64,000 nt of DNA, taken from assembly GCF_900103165.1 (NCBI RefSeq), contig NZ_FNKY01000001.1, forward strand, positions 2,728,001 through 2,792,000, read 5' to 3'. Below the pieces are notes generated by a model. That model ran no database searches, had not been told where the DNA came from, and worked only from the letters and a program-made list of their open reading frames with translations. The first letter of the stretch is position 1. The number at the start of each line of letters is the position of its first letter. Shown piece after piece: positions 49,597 through 58,627 of the stretch. The DNA comes from Nitrosospira multiformis. GTDB taxonomy: Bacteria > Pseudomonadota > Gammaproteobacteria > Burkholderiales > Nitrosomonadaceae. Both the position numbers and the translations under genes were made by a program.

Positions 49597-50070
49597 ATGA
49601 CCTTTGTGGTTGAAAAAGACCCCGGATTGATTCCTCAAATCCTATCCCAAATACTGGATGGCTCCATTAATGGCATCACGCTGGTGGATCCGGATCAGGA
49701 AGATATGCCTATCGTTTATGCGAACAGTCAATTCACGGCCATGACAGGATATTCCCAGGAGGAGATTCTCGGACGCAACTGCCGTTTTCTGCAAGGGAAT
49801 GATCGGGATCAGGAAGCGCGTTTTGCGATAAAGCAGGCGATCGAAAATTGCCAGCCTGTCGAAGTCACGATTCGCAATTATCGAAAGAATGGAGAACTTT
49901 TTTTTAACCATCTGGCGCTCACCCCGCTTCTCGATGGAGAGAAAAGACTTATTTATTATCTCGGCATCCAGTATGACGTAAACCGGAACCGTGAAATGAT
50001 CTCCAAGCTTAGCATGCGACAGGAAGCGGATACTCGGCGATTACTGGCTTCATTATTGCCAAGGCCCTGA
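49597..50070 (+). CDS. Short LOV-domain blue-light sensor protein
   Basis: 157 aa: a single LOV (PAS) domain plus short flanking helices and no effector domain. All photochemical residues are present: the adduct-forming Cys62 in GRNCRFLQ, Asn94 and Asn104 (NYRKNG, FFNHLAL) that hold the flavin ring, and Gln125 in YLGIQYDV. Gly59-Arg60-Asn61 and the entry IVYANSQFTAMTGYS are canonical. The C-terminal helix (EMISKLSMRQEADTRRLLASLL) could dimerise or signal, as in Pseudomonas short LOV proteins. GGAG precedes the ATG. Binding of FMN and light response are predicted from family knowledge. Confidence 0.9.
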   Translation: MTFVVEKDPGLIPQILSQILDGSINGITLVDPDQEDMPIVYANSQFTAMTGYSQEEILGRNCRFLQGNDRDQEARFAIKQAIENCQPVEVTIRNYRKNGELFFNHLALTPLLDGEKRLIYYLGIQYDVNRNREMISKLSMRQEADTRRLLASLLPRP

Positions 50071-50189
50071 TACCAGGGTACGTTATCAAAGTATATGCAG
50101 ACAAAAAATCAGCGTACGGGTCAAACTCGCATGAGTGCCTTCATATGAATGTGTATAGCCGGGTTATTCAACTACATTAAGAGGTTTTT

Positions 50190-51224
50190 ATGGCTCAGGA
50201 AACGTCTGCAAACATTCAACAGCCCCGGTCGGACGACCGGCCTTTATGGGATGTCGCGTTCGCGGTTTACGGATATCCGGCGCTACTGATAGCCCACAGG
50301 TTGAAGGTCTTTGCATTGCTTGAAGAGGGAGGCCGGACACTTCCCGAGATCTGCGACATGCTGAGCATTCAGCGCCGCCCGGCCGAGGCTATCCTGACGG
50401 CAGCCACGGCGTTGGGTTTTCTTTCACTGCAAAACGGCTGTTATTCTCTTACCGCACGCTCGGAAGACTACCTTCTCGAAAGGAGCCCCTACTATTTCGG
50501 TTTCTTCTGGGACATGATGATCGATAATTCCCAGGTATTTTCCTATGCAAGCCTGGAACAGGCGGTACTCACAAATTCTCCTCAGGCCTATGGGGGCGGC
50601 GATATCTACAAGTCTCATGACGAGCAGGCGGAGCTTGCGCGGAGATTCACCCGTGGGATGCACAGCATCAGCATGACGTTGGCCACTACGTGGCCAAGTA
50701 CCCTGGAACTTGACCGTCATCGCATGATGCTCGACATTGGCGGGGGTTCAGGCGCTCACTCGATCGGAGCAGCGTTGAAATTGCCGGGTTTACATGCGCT
50801 GGTTCTGGACCTGGATCCGATATGTGAGGTAGCTCAAGAGTTCATTGCCCGGCACAACTTACAGGACCGCATAAAAACCCATGTTGCCGACATGTGGAAC
50901 GACCCGTTTCCTGAAGCCGATCTCCATTTCTACTCCAACATCTACCACGATTGGCCCGCGGAAAGAGGTCAGTTTCTCACGGAGAAAAGTTTCAAGAGTC
51001 TGAAGCCCGGTGGACGTATTATCATCCATGACGTAATCTATAATGACGAAAAAACCGGTCCTTTTGCGCCTGCGGCGTATAGCATGCTCATGATGGGATG
51101 GACGGAAGGGGCGTCATACTCAGGCCCCGAATTATCGAAAATGCTGAGGGATGCGGGATTTGATGACATACAGGCCTACCCCGCTTTCGGGCATTACTCT
51201 ATTGTTACCGGTATCAAGCCTTAA
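50190..51224 (+). CDS. SAM-dependent O-methyltransferase (HIOMT/plant OMT type)
   Basis: 344 aa: N-terminal winged-helix dimerisation domain (about 20-105; GYPALLIAHRLKVFALLEEGG, LSIQRRPAEAILTAATALGFL) and a class I SAM fold with motif I LDIGGGSGAHSIGAAL, an acidic LDLDPICEVA, and DLHFYSNIYHDWP, where the HDW corresponds to the catalytic-loop position of this family. C-terminal GRIIIHDVIYNDEKTGP. Substrate unknown (phenol, pigment or similar). 120 bp after the LOV gene, in the same direction. Confidence 0.87.
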   Translation: MAQETSANIQQPRSDDRPLWDVAFAVYGYPALLIAHRLKVFALLEEGGRTLPEICDMLSIQRRPAEAILTAATALGFLSLQNGCYSLTARSEDYLLERSPYYFGFFWDMMIDNSQVFSYASLEQAVLTNSPQAYGGGDIYKSHDEQAELARRFTRGMHSISMTLATTWPSTLELDRHRMMLDIGGGSGAHSIGAALKLPGLHALVLDLDPICEVAQEFIARHNLQDRIKTHVADMWNDPFPEADLHFYSNIYHDWPAERGQFLTEKSFKSLKPGGRIIIHDVIYNDEKTGPFAPAAYSMLMMGWTEGASYSGPELSKMLRDAGFDDIQAYPAFGHYSIVTGIKP

Positions 51225-51372
51225 GCTCCCTATACCCTCTGAAATTTCCGTTAACGTACGATCAAATATTGCCATCCGGACCCTCGGGCGGCATTCGTCT
51301 CACGAAATTGAAACAGTCCCAGGACTCGACGGTCTAACGGTCTAACATCAAACCTGCTCCAATCAACTCATC

Positions 51373-51771
51373 ATGACTGATTCAATAAAAACTTTGACTT
51401 ACGGCATAGTAACGGTTCTGCTGTCCCTTGCGATCAGTATCGGGCTGGTTCATGCGGAAGAGGACCATGGCAAGAAGGCCAAGGAACATTTGGAAGAGGC
51501 GATTAAGAGTGGAAAGGAAGGTAGTACGAAAGGTATCCTCAGCCACAGCGAAGAAGCCAGAAAGGAATTGATCGAGCAGAACAAGGATCACCCTTACACC
51601 AATCTTCAGAAACCCATATACGGCGAGCATCAGAAGGCGGAACACGATAAAGAAGCCTTCGAAGAAATCGAGGAAGCCATTGAGGAAGCTAAAGAAGGCC
51701 ATACCCAGGAAGCTGTTGAAGCTGTGGAGAGAGCTTCCACTCATCTGCGTGAGAAAGAGCAATCCAAATAA
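51373..51771 (+). CDS. SmbP-like small metal-binding protein
   Basis: 132 aa: signal peptide (about 1-28, ending LVHA), then a helical, Glu/Lys/His-rich mature protein: DHGKKAKEHLEEAIKSGKEG, ILSHSEEARKELIEQ, EIEEAIEEAKEGHTQEAVEAVERASTHLREK. The H/E-x3-A-x2-H/G heptad-like repeats resemble SmbP, a periplasmic copper-binding protein described from Nitrosomonas europaea, though this copy is poorer in His and richer in Glu and has a linker with YTNLQKPIYGEH. Metal binding is therefore likely but may be weaker. A MITE follows its stop by 55 bp. Confidence 0.78.
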   Translation: MTDSIKTLTYGIVTVLLSLAISIGLVHAEEDHGKKAKEHLEEAIKSGKEGSTKGILSHSEEARKELIEQNKDHPYTNLQKPIYGEHQKAEHDKEAFEEIEEAIEEAKEGHTQEAVEAVERASTHLREKEQSK

Positions 51772-51826
51772 GCAGGCCCCCAAAAAAACAGCTCACCGTG
51801 CACGCTCACCCGGATCGCAGCAACTA

Positions 51827-52007
51827 GGGCCTGTTAACACTTATTTTGCACTCGCGACGGCGACGGATTTCATCCAGTACGAGGCATGAGCCGCGCGGCG
51901 GAGCAGGCCTCCGTAAGCGGCGAGTGACGAAAGGCTGGATGAAATCCGTCCCGTCCCTTCGGGTTGCGCACAAAAAACGCGGGTGCAAAATAAGTGTTAA
52001 CAGGCCC
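51827..52007. mobile_element. MITE copy C (family 1), TA-flanked
   Basis: 181 bp, same orientation and interior as copy A, with GGGCCTGTTAACACTTATTT ends and TA at 51825-51826 and 52008-52009. Inner inverted repeat GACGGATTTCATCCAG / CTGGATGAAATCCGTC is conserved. It separates the convergent 3' ends of the SmbP-like gene and ligD. Confidence 0.88.
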
Positions 52008-52029
52008 TAGTCGTCCTCTTATTCTAATG

Positions 52030-54582
52030 TCACTCGGCTTGACTGGATGCCCCTCCGCCCGGTTTGAATCCTAATATTTTCATCGCCGGCAATATCGACT
52101 GCCGGGTGGCGTCATAGTCTGCCCAAGGCTCATTACCTTTATCGAGGCGTTCATGAATATTGGAGGCCGACCAGTGGCTGGGGCTCGTAAGCGACTCCAG
52201 CTCTTCCCATGCCACAGGCACGGATACACCCAAACCCTCGCGGGCACGAACTGACCAGGCAGACACGGTAGTAGCACCAAAACCGTTGCGCAGGTAATCA
52301 ATAAAGATCTTTCCAACACGGTTACGCGGTCCGCTTTTTGACACGAAGCGCTGCGGGATCGTTCTGGCAAGATGCTGAACAATCGCTTGAGAAAAATCTT
52401 TCACCGTGTCCCAATCGCGCAGCCTCTTGATTGGAACGGCAATATGCAAACCTTTTCCTCCGCTGGTTTTAAGAAATGACCTTAATCCCAACTCGTTAAG
52501 AAATACGCGAACTAGCTGTGCTGATTCCTGGATAAGCTTCCACGTCACCCCCTCGCCGGGATCGAGATCGAATGTTATTCGATCGGGCTTGCCGATGGCA
52601 TTCTTTGTGGCATTCCAGGCGTGAAATTCGATCACGTTCATTTGAGCGGCTGACAGCAGGCCTTCAGCCGTTGAAATTTCAAGCAATGGCTCATGCCCGG
52701 GATCCAGCGCTGGATCGAGCTGATTAACCCCCGGCATATTCTCTTTCTCCCAGTGTTTCTGGAAAAATAACTGGCCCGTAATACCGTCCGGCGCGCGCAC
52801 CAGTGATACCGGTCTTCCCTCAAGATGCTCCAGCATTAAAGGGGCAACCAGCGAATAATAGCGAATGAGTTCCATCTTGGTGAATCCAGTGGATGGATCG
52901 ATTACGCGCTCGGGATGAGTAACTCGCAAAGAGGGGGGAATTGAAGTCATTATCGCGGGTTTTTCTGTAATGGGATGAACCGGCTTCTCACGTGTAATGG
53001 CCGCCGCTTTCTTATCGGTACGCAAACCATGAAAAACCGAGTGACGTATCCGGCCATCCCGCGTCCATTCGCCGAAGGAAACCTCCGCTACGAGCGTCGG
53101 CATAACCCAATGGGCCTTCCGATCGATATCGGCGGCTTCGTTGAAAGGACTGTACGTTGACCCGATTTCTTTTAACTTCGCTTTAAGTTCGTGAAGCGTC
53201 TTATCGCTAAAGCCCGTACCCACATTGCCGGCATATTGGAGCTTTTTGTCATCATCGTAAAAACCGAGCAGAAGCGAACCTAGTCCTACGCGCGAGCCTT
53301 GTGGACTGGTATAGCCTCCGATCACGAATTCCTGCCGTTGCCCACACTTGAGTTTTATCCAGTCAGAGGAACGGCGGGAGACGTACGTCGAGGTCTTGCG
53401 TTTACCGATAACGCCTTCCAGTCCCATGTGGCATGCCGACGCAACGATATCACCGGCCGGGGCATCAAAGGTTTCACTGAAGCGCACCGGGTCCGGAGTC
53501 GATTTCTCAAAGAATGTTTTCAGAAATGTACGGCGTTCGGTGACGGAAACACCCCTCAAATCGTATCCGTCATAAAACGGAATATCGAACAGATAGTAGA
53601 CGATGCCCTGCGTCCGCGAGCTATCGAAGGCATTCTGCAAGGCCTGGAAGTCCGGAATGCCGTTTTCGTCCAGCACAACGATTTCACCATCCAGCCACCC
53701 CGATCTCAGACCCAGTTTGCCCAATGCCTTTACCAAGTCAGGCAGCTTATGGGACCAGTCGTTACCGTTACGCGTGAGCAACTGAATCTTCTTACCCTCG
53801 ATCCTGCATAGTATTCGATAACCGTCAAACTTGATTTCGTATACCCAATCGGCCGATTGAGCAGGAAGGCTATCCACAAGCGTTGCAAGCTGGGGTTGCA
53901 GGGTTGGAGGAAGAGTGGCTTTAACGGCGTTTTCAGGCAGGCCCGCGGCATATTTCTGTTTTTCCGTCGCACTGGCTGCCGCTGGCTTGGTAGCTTTTTT
54001 TAAACGATGAGATTCCAGTCCGGCGACGCTATCGGGCAACTCATCCACAACACTGTACTCTTTGGATGAACGAACATACTCATCCTTCTCTTTGATAAGC
54101 AGCCAGGGCTCTTGTTTTCCCTCCTCCTTGCCTTTCATGCGAACCAGCGTCCAGTGACCTTTCAGTTTGTGTCCGCGAAGTTCAAATTTCAGCTTGCCGT
54201 CGCTATAGCCCTTGCGGGGATCCTGAAGAGGAACCCAGATTCCCTTGTCCCAAATGATAACCTTACCCGCCCCATACTGTCCGGCTGGAATTCGGCCCTC
54301 GAAGCGGTTGTAGGAAACAGGATGATCCTCAACATGAATTGCCATCCGTTTGTCGCTGGAATCATAGCTGGGCCCCTTAGGAACGGCCCAGCTTTTCATT
54401 GTTCCATCAAGCTCCAGTCTGAAGTCATAGTGCAACCGGGTTGCCCAGTGTTTCTGCACGACAAACGACAACGCCGCTTCATTTGCCTCGGCGTCTTTAC
54501 CAGTCTCGTCCGGTTCGGGTGTTACTGAAAAATTACGTTTGTCCCGGTAGGCTTTGAGTGAATTCCGCAGCGCCATACTCAT
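52030..54582 (-). CDS. ligD: ATP-dependent DNA ligase D (NHEJ)
   Basis: 850 aa multidomain end-joining ligase. Order: 3'-phosphoesterase (about 35-190; HWATRLHYDFRLELDG, KGPSYDSSDKRMAIHVEDHPV), ligase with the AMP-lysine motif YEIKFDGYR (about 250) and EGVIGKRKTS, then a primase-polymerase domain (about 560-850; LSVTHPERVIDP-like entry, IRYYSLVAPLMLEHLEGRP, TFDLDPGEGV with metal-binding Asp residues, GGKGLHIAVPI). This PE-ligase-polymerase order equals Pseudomonas LigD. Its ATG overlaps the ku stop by four bases. Confidence 0.95.
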   Translation of the reverse strand: MSMALRNSLKAYRDKRNFSVTPEPDETGKDAEANEAALSFVVQKHWATRLHYDFRLELDGTMKSWAVPKGPSYDSSDKRMAIHVEDHPVSYNRFEGRIPAGQYGAGKVIIWDKGIWVPLQDPRKGYSDGKLKFELRGHKLKGHWTLVRMKGKEEGKQEPWLLIKEKDEYVRSSKEYSVVDELPDSVAGLESHRLKKATKPAAASATEKQKYAAGLPENAVKATLPPTLQPQLATLVDSLPAQSADWVYEIKFDGYRILCRIEGKKIQLLTRNGNDWSHKLPDLVKALGKLGLRSGWLDGEIVVLDENGIPDFQALQNAFDSSRTQGIVYYLFDIPFYDGYDLRGVSVTERRTFLKTFFEKSTPDPVRFSETFDAPAGDIVASACHMGLEGVIGKRKTSTYVSRRSSDWIKLKCGQRQEFVIGGYTSPQGSRVGLGSLLLGFYDDDKKLQYAGNVGTGFSDKTLHELKAKLKEIGSTYSPFNEAADIDRKAHWVMPTLVAEVSFGEWTRDGRIRHSVFHGLRTDKKAAAITREKPVHPITEKPAIMTSIPPSLRVTHPERVIDPSTGFTKMELIRYYSLVAPLMLEHLEGRPVSLVRAPDGITGQLFFQKHWEKENMPGVNQLDPALDPGHEPLLEISTAEGLLSAAQMNVIEFHAWNATKNAIGKPDRITFDLDPGEGVTWKLIQESAQLVRVFLNELGLRSFLKTSGGKGLHIAVPIKRLRDWDTVKDFSQAIVQHLARTIPQRFVSKSGPRNRVGKIFIDYLRNGFGATTVSAWSVRAREGLGVSVPVAWEELESLTSPSHWSASNIHERLDKGNEPWADYDATRQSILPAMKILGFKPGGGASSQAE

Positions 54583-55490
54583 ATAGTACGGCGCTTGGGT
54601 GCCCCGCCGGTTCGGGTTGATACGTGCATATCCTTCACAGATTTTCTGACTGACGTTTCGTCATGATTATCGTCCTTGGCTCCCCCTTTTCTCAGACTTC
54701 GCTGGAGCAGTTCGGTAAGGTCGAGAATTTGCGCCCCGCCAGCGGATGTTTCCGCCTGCTCAGGTTGAACCACAGACTGGATATCGCCGGTTTCCGCCTT
54801 TTGACGTACGAGTTTCATGATCTCATCCTTAAAGGAATCCCGATATTCTTCGGGATTCCACGCCAAACTCATATCATTGATCAGTTGCTCGGCCATTTTT
54901 AATTCTTTTTCAGTAATAGCTGATGCTTTCATGCCTTCAGCGGGAAGATCCAAATTTTCCCAACTGCGAATTTCATTACCCCAGCGCAGCAAATTCAATA
55001 CCAGCACCGGACCTGATGGGATGAGCGCAGCCAAATGCTGCTTGGTTTGAATGACCACACGCGCAATACCAATACGCTGAGTCTTGTGAAGGGCTTCACG
55101 TAAAAGCGCGTAGACTTTGGCGCCCTTATTGATCGGCGCTACAAAATAGGGGCGTTCCAGGTATAGAAATGGGACATCCGTATGAGAGACAAATGTTTCG
55201 ATCTCGATTGTTTGCGTAGCCTTTGGATAAGCTGCCGATATCTCCTCCTGGCTCAGAATGACATATTGGCCATCTTCATATTCGATTCCCTTGACGATAT
55301 TTTCCTTGTCGACCTCTTTACCTGTTCTTTTATTAATACGCTTATAACCCACCGGATCCATGCTGCGTTTATCCAGCCAATCGAAATCAAGCCCCTCCTC
55401 CGACGTTGCGGAATGAAGCGCTACGGGTATATGCACCAGTCCGAAGCTGATAGCGCCTTTCCATAAGGTCCGATTACCTGAGGTAGTCAT
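54579..55490 (-). CDS. ku: Ku homologue, NHEJ end-binding protein
   Basis: 303 aa: the bacterial Ku core (LWKGAISFGLVHIPVALHSAT, FDWLDKRSMDPVGYKRINKRTGKEV, FVSHTDVPFLYLERPYFVAP) that forms a homodimeric ring on DNA ends, and a basic C-terminal tail (SLRKGGAKDDNHDETSVRKS...GGAPKRRTI) of the kind that recruits LigD. First gene of the ku-ligD pair (ATGA overlap). Confidence 0.95.
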   Translation of the reverse strand: MTTSGNRTLWKGAISFGLVHIPVALHSATSEEGLDFDWLDKRSMDPVGYKRINKRTGKEVDKENIVKGIEYEDGQYVILSQEEISAAYPKATQTIEIETFVSHTDVPFLYLERPYFVAPINKGAKVYALLREALHKTQRIGIARVVIQTKQHLAALIPSGPVLVLNLLRWGNEIRSWENLDLPAEGMKASAITEKELKMAEQLINDMSLAWNPEEYRDSFKDEIMKLVRQKAETGDIQSVVQPEQAETSAGGAQILDLTELLQRSLRKGGAKDDNHDETSVRKSVKDMHVSTRTGGAPKRRTI

Positions 55491-55849
55491 GATTTATGCC
55501 AGAAAAAATAATTCAAAATTATGCCGTTTCGTAATTTGGAATTAACTTTTATAGGCAGAGCTTTCCGGAGAATCGCGAAGCATCCGCCATCGCCGGTATA
55601 CAACCGGTGCTGGCTACTCACTCTATACCCGGAAGTGTATTCTTCCCTACATTCCTTTCATTGTATGTGCGATTGCACACGGACCGGCTATCATGGATCT
55701 ATATTCGATTAACCGTCAGTGGCGATTCATTCCTTGAATACCACCGGCGAGCCCCTTGTATCATGCTTTAAAACAATCAAGAATGGTTGACGGAGAGAGT
55801 CTCACCCGTCATTTGATCAAACACACACTCATGAGAAATACAAACTGAT
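55491..55849. other. Intergenic stretch between ku and a small membrane gene
   Basis: Divergent promoter region; no gene, repeat or clear promoter motif recognised. Confidence 0.4.
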
Positions 55850-56086
55850 ATGGATTATTTTTCCCTAATACAATGGCCTGCAATGGTGATCAACATACTG
55901 TCTGTCTGGATGCTGACTTCTCAATCCAAAGGTAAACGCCACGCTGGATTTTTACTTTCTCTCCTTAGTAATCTCTTATGGGTTATCTGGGGGTGGCATG
56001 TACAAGCTTTTGCAGTTCTGGGTCTTCAGATTGCACTGGCCACCCTCAATATCCATGGCGTGCGTAAAACGGAAAGTAATGCGTAG
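55850..56086 (+). CDS. Small membrane protein of unknown function
   Basis: 78 aa with three short hydrophobic segments (FSLIQWPAMVINILSVWML, AGFLLSLLSNLLWVIWGW, AFAVLGLQIALATLNI) and a cytoplasmic-looking tail. The N-W-G and Q-x-x-L-x-x-x-N pattern is reminiscent of half-length SWEET/PnuC-like proteins, but this is weak. No ribosome-binding site stands out (ACAAACTGAT before the ATG). Likely real from its composition. Confidence 0.6.
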   Translation: MDYFSLIQWPAMVINILSVWMLTSQSKGKRHAGFLLSLLSNLLWVIWGWHVQAFAVLGLQIALATLNIHGVRKTESNA

Positions 56087-56337
56087 TCAGTGGGCAGCCT
56101 ACCCATGAAGTAACGTCCGGGCAGTCTTCAGAAGCGCGCCGATGGCAAATTTGAAGCTCGTTCCATAGATTATGTGGCACGAGCCTGGATGTATAAAGGG
56201 AAAAAACGGGGGGTTTGCCGAACGGATCTTCGATCGATCCATGAAAGCTAAACCTGGAATATGTGATGTCGATGGATACCGTTTTTGCTGGAAAATGTTC
56301 TGAAATCTCGGGCGATTACCGAGTCGCTTCTGCATTC
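56087..56337. other. Intergenic stretch left of the family-3 fragment
   Basis: No gene recognised between the small membrane gene and the repeat fragment at 56338. Confidence 0.35.
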
Positions 56338-56428
56338 CCTAGCCTATATGGATAGCCGCTCTTATTGGCTGGAAAAGCATATGGACCGGCCAGATGCTTT
56401 CCAGCTGATTTCCTTTAAGTCCGGCAGG
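56338..56428. repeat. Family-3 element fragment, copy 3d
   Basis: About 90 bp equal to the right half of the family: TCTTATTGGCTGGAAAAGC, ATGGACCGGCCAG, TTCCAGCTGATTTCCTTTAAG, TCCGGCAGGG. Same orientation as the other three copies; the left end is lost and the last bases of the right end (CAGGCTG) have changed. It ends one base before the FkbM-type gene's stop codon. Confidence 0.7.
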
Positions 56429-56429
56429 G

Positions 56430-57185
56430 TTAGGCTCTTTCAAATATAAAACAGGTTTCCCCCCAATTTCTGGTAGTTTTGAACTTCACTTTGAAGCCTG
56501 CCTGTTCCAACAGCTTTACCGCTTCCTCCTGCTCTTCAGGAGTTCCCAGTTCAACGATCACAGATCTGACATTCGGGTTTCTGAGGGTATTCCCCGCACC
56601 TTTAATAATGGGGATCTCGATACCGTCGACATCTATCTTGATATAGTTGGGACAGGGCAGCCCCCACTTGTCGCATAAATCGTCCAGCGTTACACCGAAC
56701 ATGCCCTGGATATGGCTGGCCGGTCGTTTCATGGTCTTCAAGTCTTCTTTCCCGAACTGCGAACGGTTCCCACCTGCGCTGAATTTCGGAATATACAACT
56801 TGGAGAACTCGCTGACCCCTGATATGGCAACGCCATACGCGGTAATATTCTTCTCAAGTTTATTGAGATATATATTCTTGTTGAGCAGATAATAATTGAT
56901 GCATTGGGGCTCAAAGGCATACACCTGGATGGCGTCGCCAAACTTCTTCGCGGGATATAACGAGTATTGCCCGATATTCGCGCCCAAATCAAAAAAAACC
57001 GAATTGGGTTCAAAGGTATCAAGCCAATCCAGCGTATCCGGCTCCTTCATGGAATATGTTTTTGCTCGTTGAAGCGTCCGCACATTGTCCACCGCGATAC
57101 GTATGGACTGGCCTTTGACGTTGACTTTCGTATAGCCGCCACTCATACCATAAAGTGCCGCAAGAAATCCTGACAGAATATTCAT
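56430..57185 (-). CDS. FkbM family methyltransferase
   Basis: 251 aa SAM-dependent methyltransferase: motif I FFDLGANIGQYSLYPA, VYAFEPQCINYYLLNKN, and the FkbM-type NYIKIDVDGIEIPIIKGA with the Asp pair. Such enzymes methylate sugars in surface polysaccharides or secondary metabolites. Sits with two polysaccharide-type genes on the same strand, so glycan methylation is likely. Composition (Lys/Asn-rich, lower GC) differs from the neighbours, suggesting later acquisition. Confidence 0.85.
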   Translation of the reverse strand: MNILSGFLAALYGMSGGYTKVNVKGQSIRIAVDNVRTLQRAKTYSMKEPDTLDWLDTFEPNSVFFDLGANIGQYSLYPAKKFGDAIQVYAFEPQCINYYLLNKNIYLNKLEKNITAYGVAISGVSEFSKLYIPKFSAGGNRSQFGKEDLKTMKRPASHIQGMFGVTLDDLCDKWGLPCPNYIKIDVDGIEIPIIKGAGNTLRNPNVRSVIVELGTPEEQEEAVKLLEQAGFKVKFKTTRNWGETCFIFERA

Positions 57186-57563
57186 GAAAAATGGGCCCTT
57201 GTTGGTAACCGTGAAGTCATAAGTGAAAGGTGGATTAATGCTGGAAAAATAGCTGGTTTATTCCTTCCAGCCTAAATCCGGGAGTTGGACCGGGTGGAGT
57301 ATGCGGGTTCTTTCGGTGCCGGGAGCAAGGCGCAACGACGCGGAATGATCATTCCATTCCAAGGGATTGGAGCACGGCCATGTGCCGTAAGAACCGAGTA
57401 GTTCGTCCGCTAGCAAGCTCACCCTAACGATAAAAGTAAAGTGGTGCACAAAATCTCTATGGATCATAACACTAATTTAAAAAATGAACGGTCAGCTACC
57501 AGATTTAGGTTTAATCCAAATATTTTTGATGTGACCCCGCAGCAAGGCCAGGGGATCTCCCAA
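57186..57563. other. Intergenic stretch between FkbM and GT2 genes
   Basis: Contains one 7-bp dyad, GCTGGAA (57240-57246) with TTCCAGC (57265-57271). No gene recognised. Confidence 0.4.
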
Positions 57564-58526
57564 CTAGCGCGTCAAATCCTGGTAAAAACTTCTGAATCCT
57601 TTGGCATAGCGATGGTAACGCAGTGCGACGAGCTCACGCAGCGCACCAGGCAGCCGGCGCCAGCGCGCGTCGGGCAGCGCGGCAATCGCGCGCAAAAAAT
57701 TGAGTGTCCCTTCAAGACGCTGAATATTGTGTCCGCTCTCGGGAAAACGATTGCCCAATTCCAGTAAGTGCTCCAACGCTTTTTCATAGCGGAGAACCTG
57801 CGGGCCATGAACCGCGGCACAGGTCCTGCCCCGATTCTGGCCCGGGCGCGGGATGCCAATCTGATTTGCACCATGTTGACGATAAGCGATCAGTGGTGTG
57901 GGCAGAGCAGCCAAATTTGACGTGGCGCCCATCAGCATAGCGATCCAGGCGTCATGCACCCATATGTCAGGTATCGGCAGCAAAAGATCCCGGTAACGGG
58001 AGCGAAAAGCCATGGTCGCGCCGGTTACCACGTAACGTCTGAGCAGCACCGAGAACGCATCGCCGGCCTCGAACCGTATCTGCTCCCACGGACGGAATCG
58101 CACCGCCTCCCATAGACGCAATCCCAATGGATGCAGATTCTGGTCGACCACATCCGCATCCGTAAATACCACGCCCACCCCTGGATCATCCATGAAACGC
58201 TTTTCTATGAGCGCAATCTTGTTGGGGTACCAGACATCGTCCTGATCACATAGAAAAATAATGTCGCCGTCGCAGGCACTTATGGCAACTTCAAAATTAC
58301 GCGTCGAGCCAAGGCGCTCGCTGTTAATCAGCAACCGTACGGGAAAAGATGCATGCCGGGCAAAATCCAGTACGATAGCGCGTGTCGCATCAACCGAGGC
58401 GTCATCGGATATCACCAGTTCGTCCGGCAGCCGGGTCTGGCGAATGATGCTGTCGAGCTGCTCCGCGAGATAGCGCTCACCATTGTACGTAGCTAAAGCG
58501 ATAGACAACGATAGCCGTGTATTCAT
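57564..58526 (-). CDS. Glycosyltransferase family 2
   Basis: 320 aa GT-A fold transferase of the rhamnosyl/O-antigen type: LSIALATYNGERYLAEQLDSI, ISDDASVDAT, the nucleotide-metal motif FLCDQDDVWYPNKI, and the acceptor-side VHDAWIAML. Cytoplasmic, no membrane helix. C-terminal part (LRYEKALEHLLELGNRFPE...YHRYAKGFRSFYQDL) is helical and basic. Acts in building a surface glycan; sugar unknown. Confidence 0.9.
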   Translation of the reverse strand: MNTRLSLSIALATYNGERYLAEQLDSIIRQTRLPDELVISDDASVDATRAIVLDFARHASFPVRLLINSERLGSTRNFEVAISACDGDIIFLCDQDDVWYPNKIALIEKRFMDDPGVGVVFTDADVVDQNLHPLGLRLWEAVRFRPWEQIRFEAGDAFSVLLRRYVVTGATMAFRSRYRDLLLPIPDIWVHDAWIAMLMGATSNLAALPTPLIAYRQHGANQIGIPRPGQNRGRTCAAVHGPQVLRYEKALEHLLELGNRFPESGHNIQRLEGTLNFLRAIAALPDARWRRLPGALRELVALRYHRYAKGFRSFYQDLTR

Positions 58527-58627
58527 CTCATTGGCAAACCATCAACGGCATTTCTTCAAGATGCCTTGCCTTAGGAGCAATTACACGCGCCCATTGTGAA
58601 ACCGGGACTCCCGGCCACGTCATGAGG

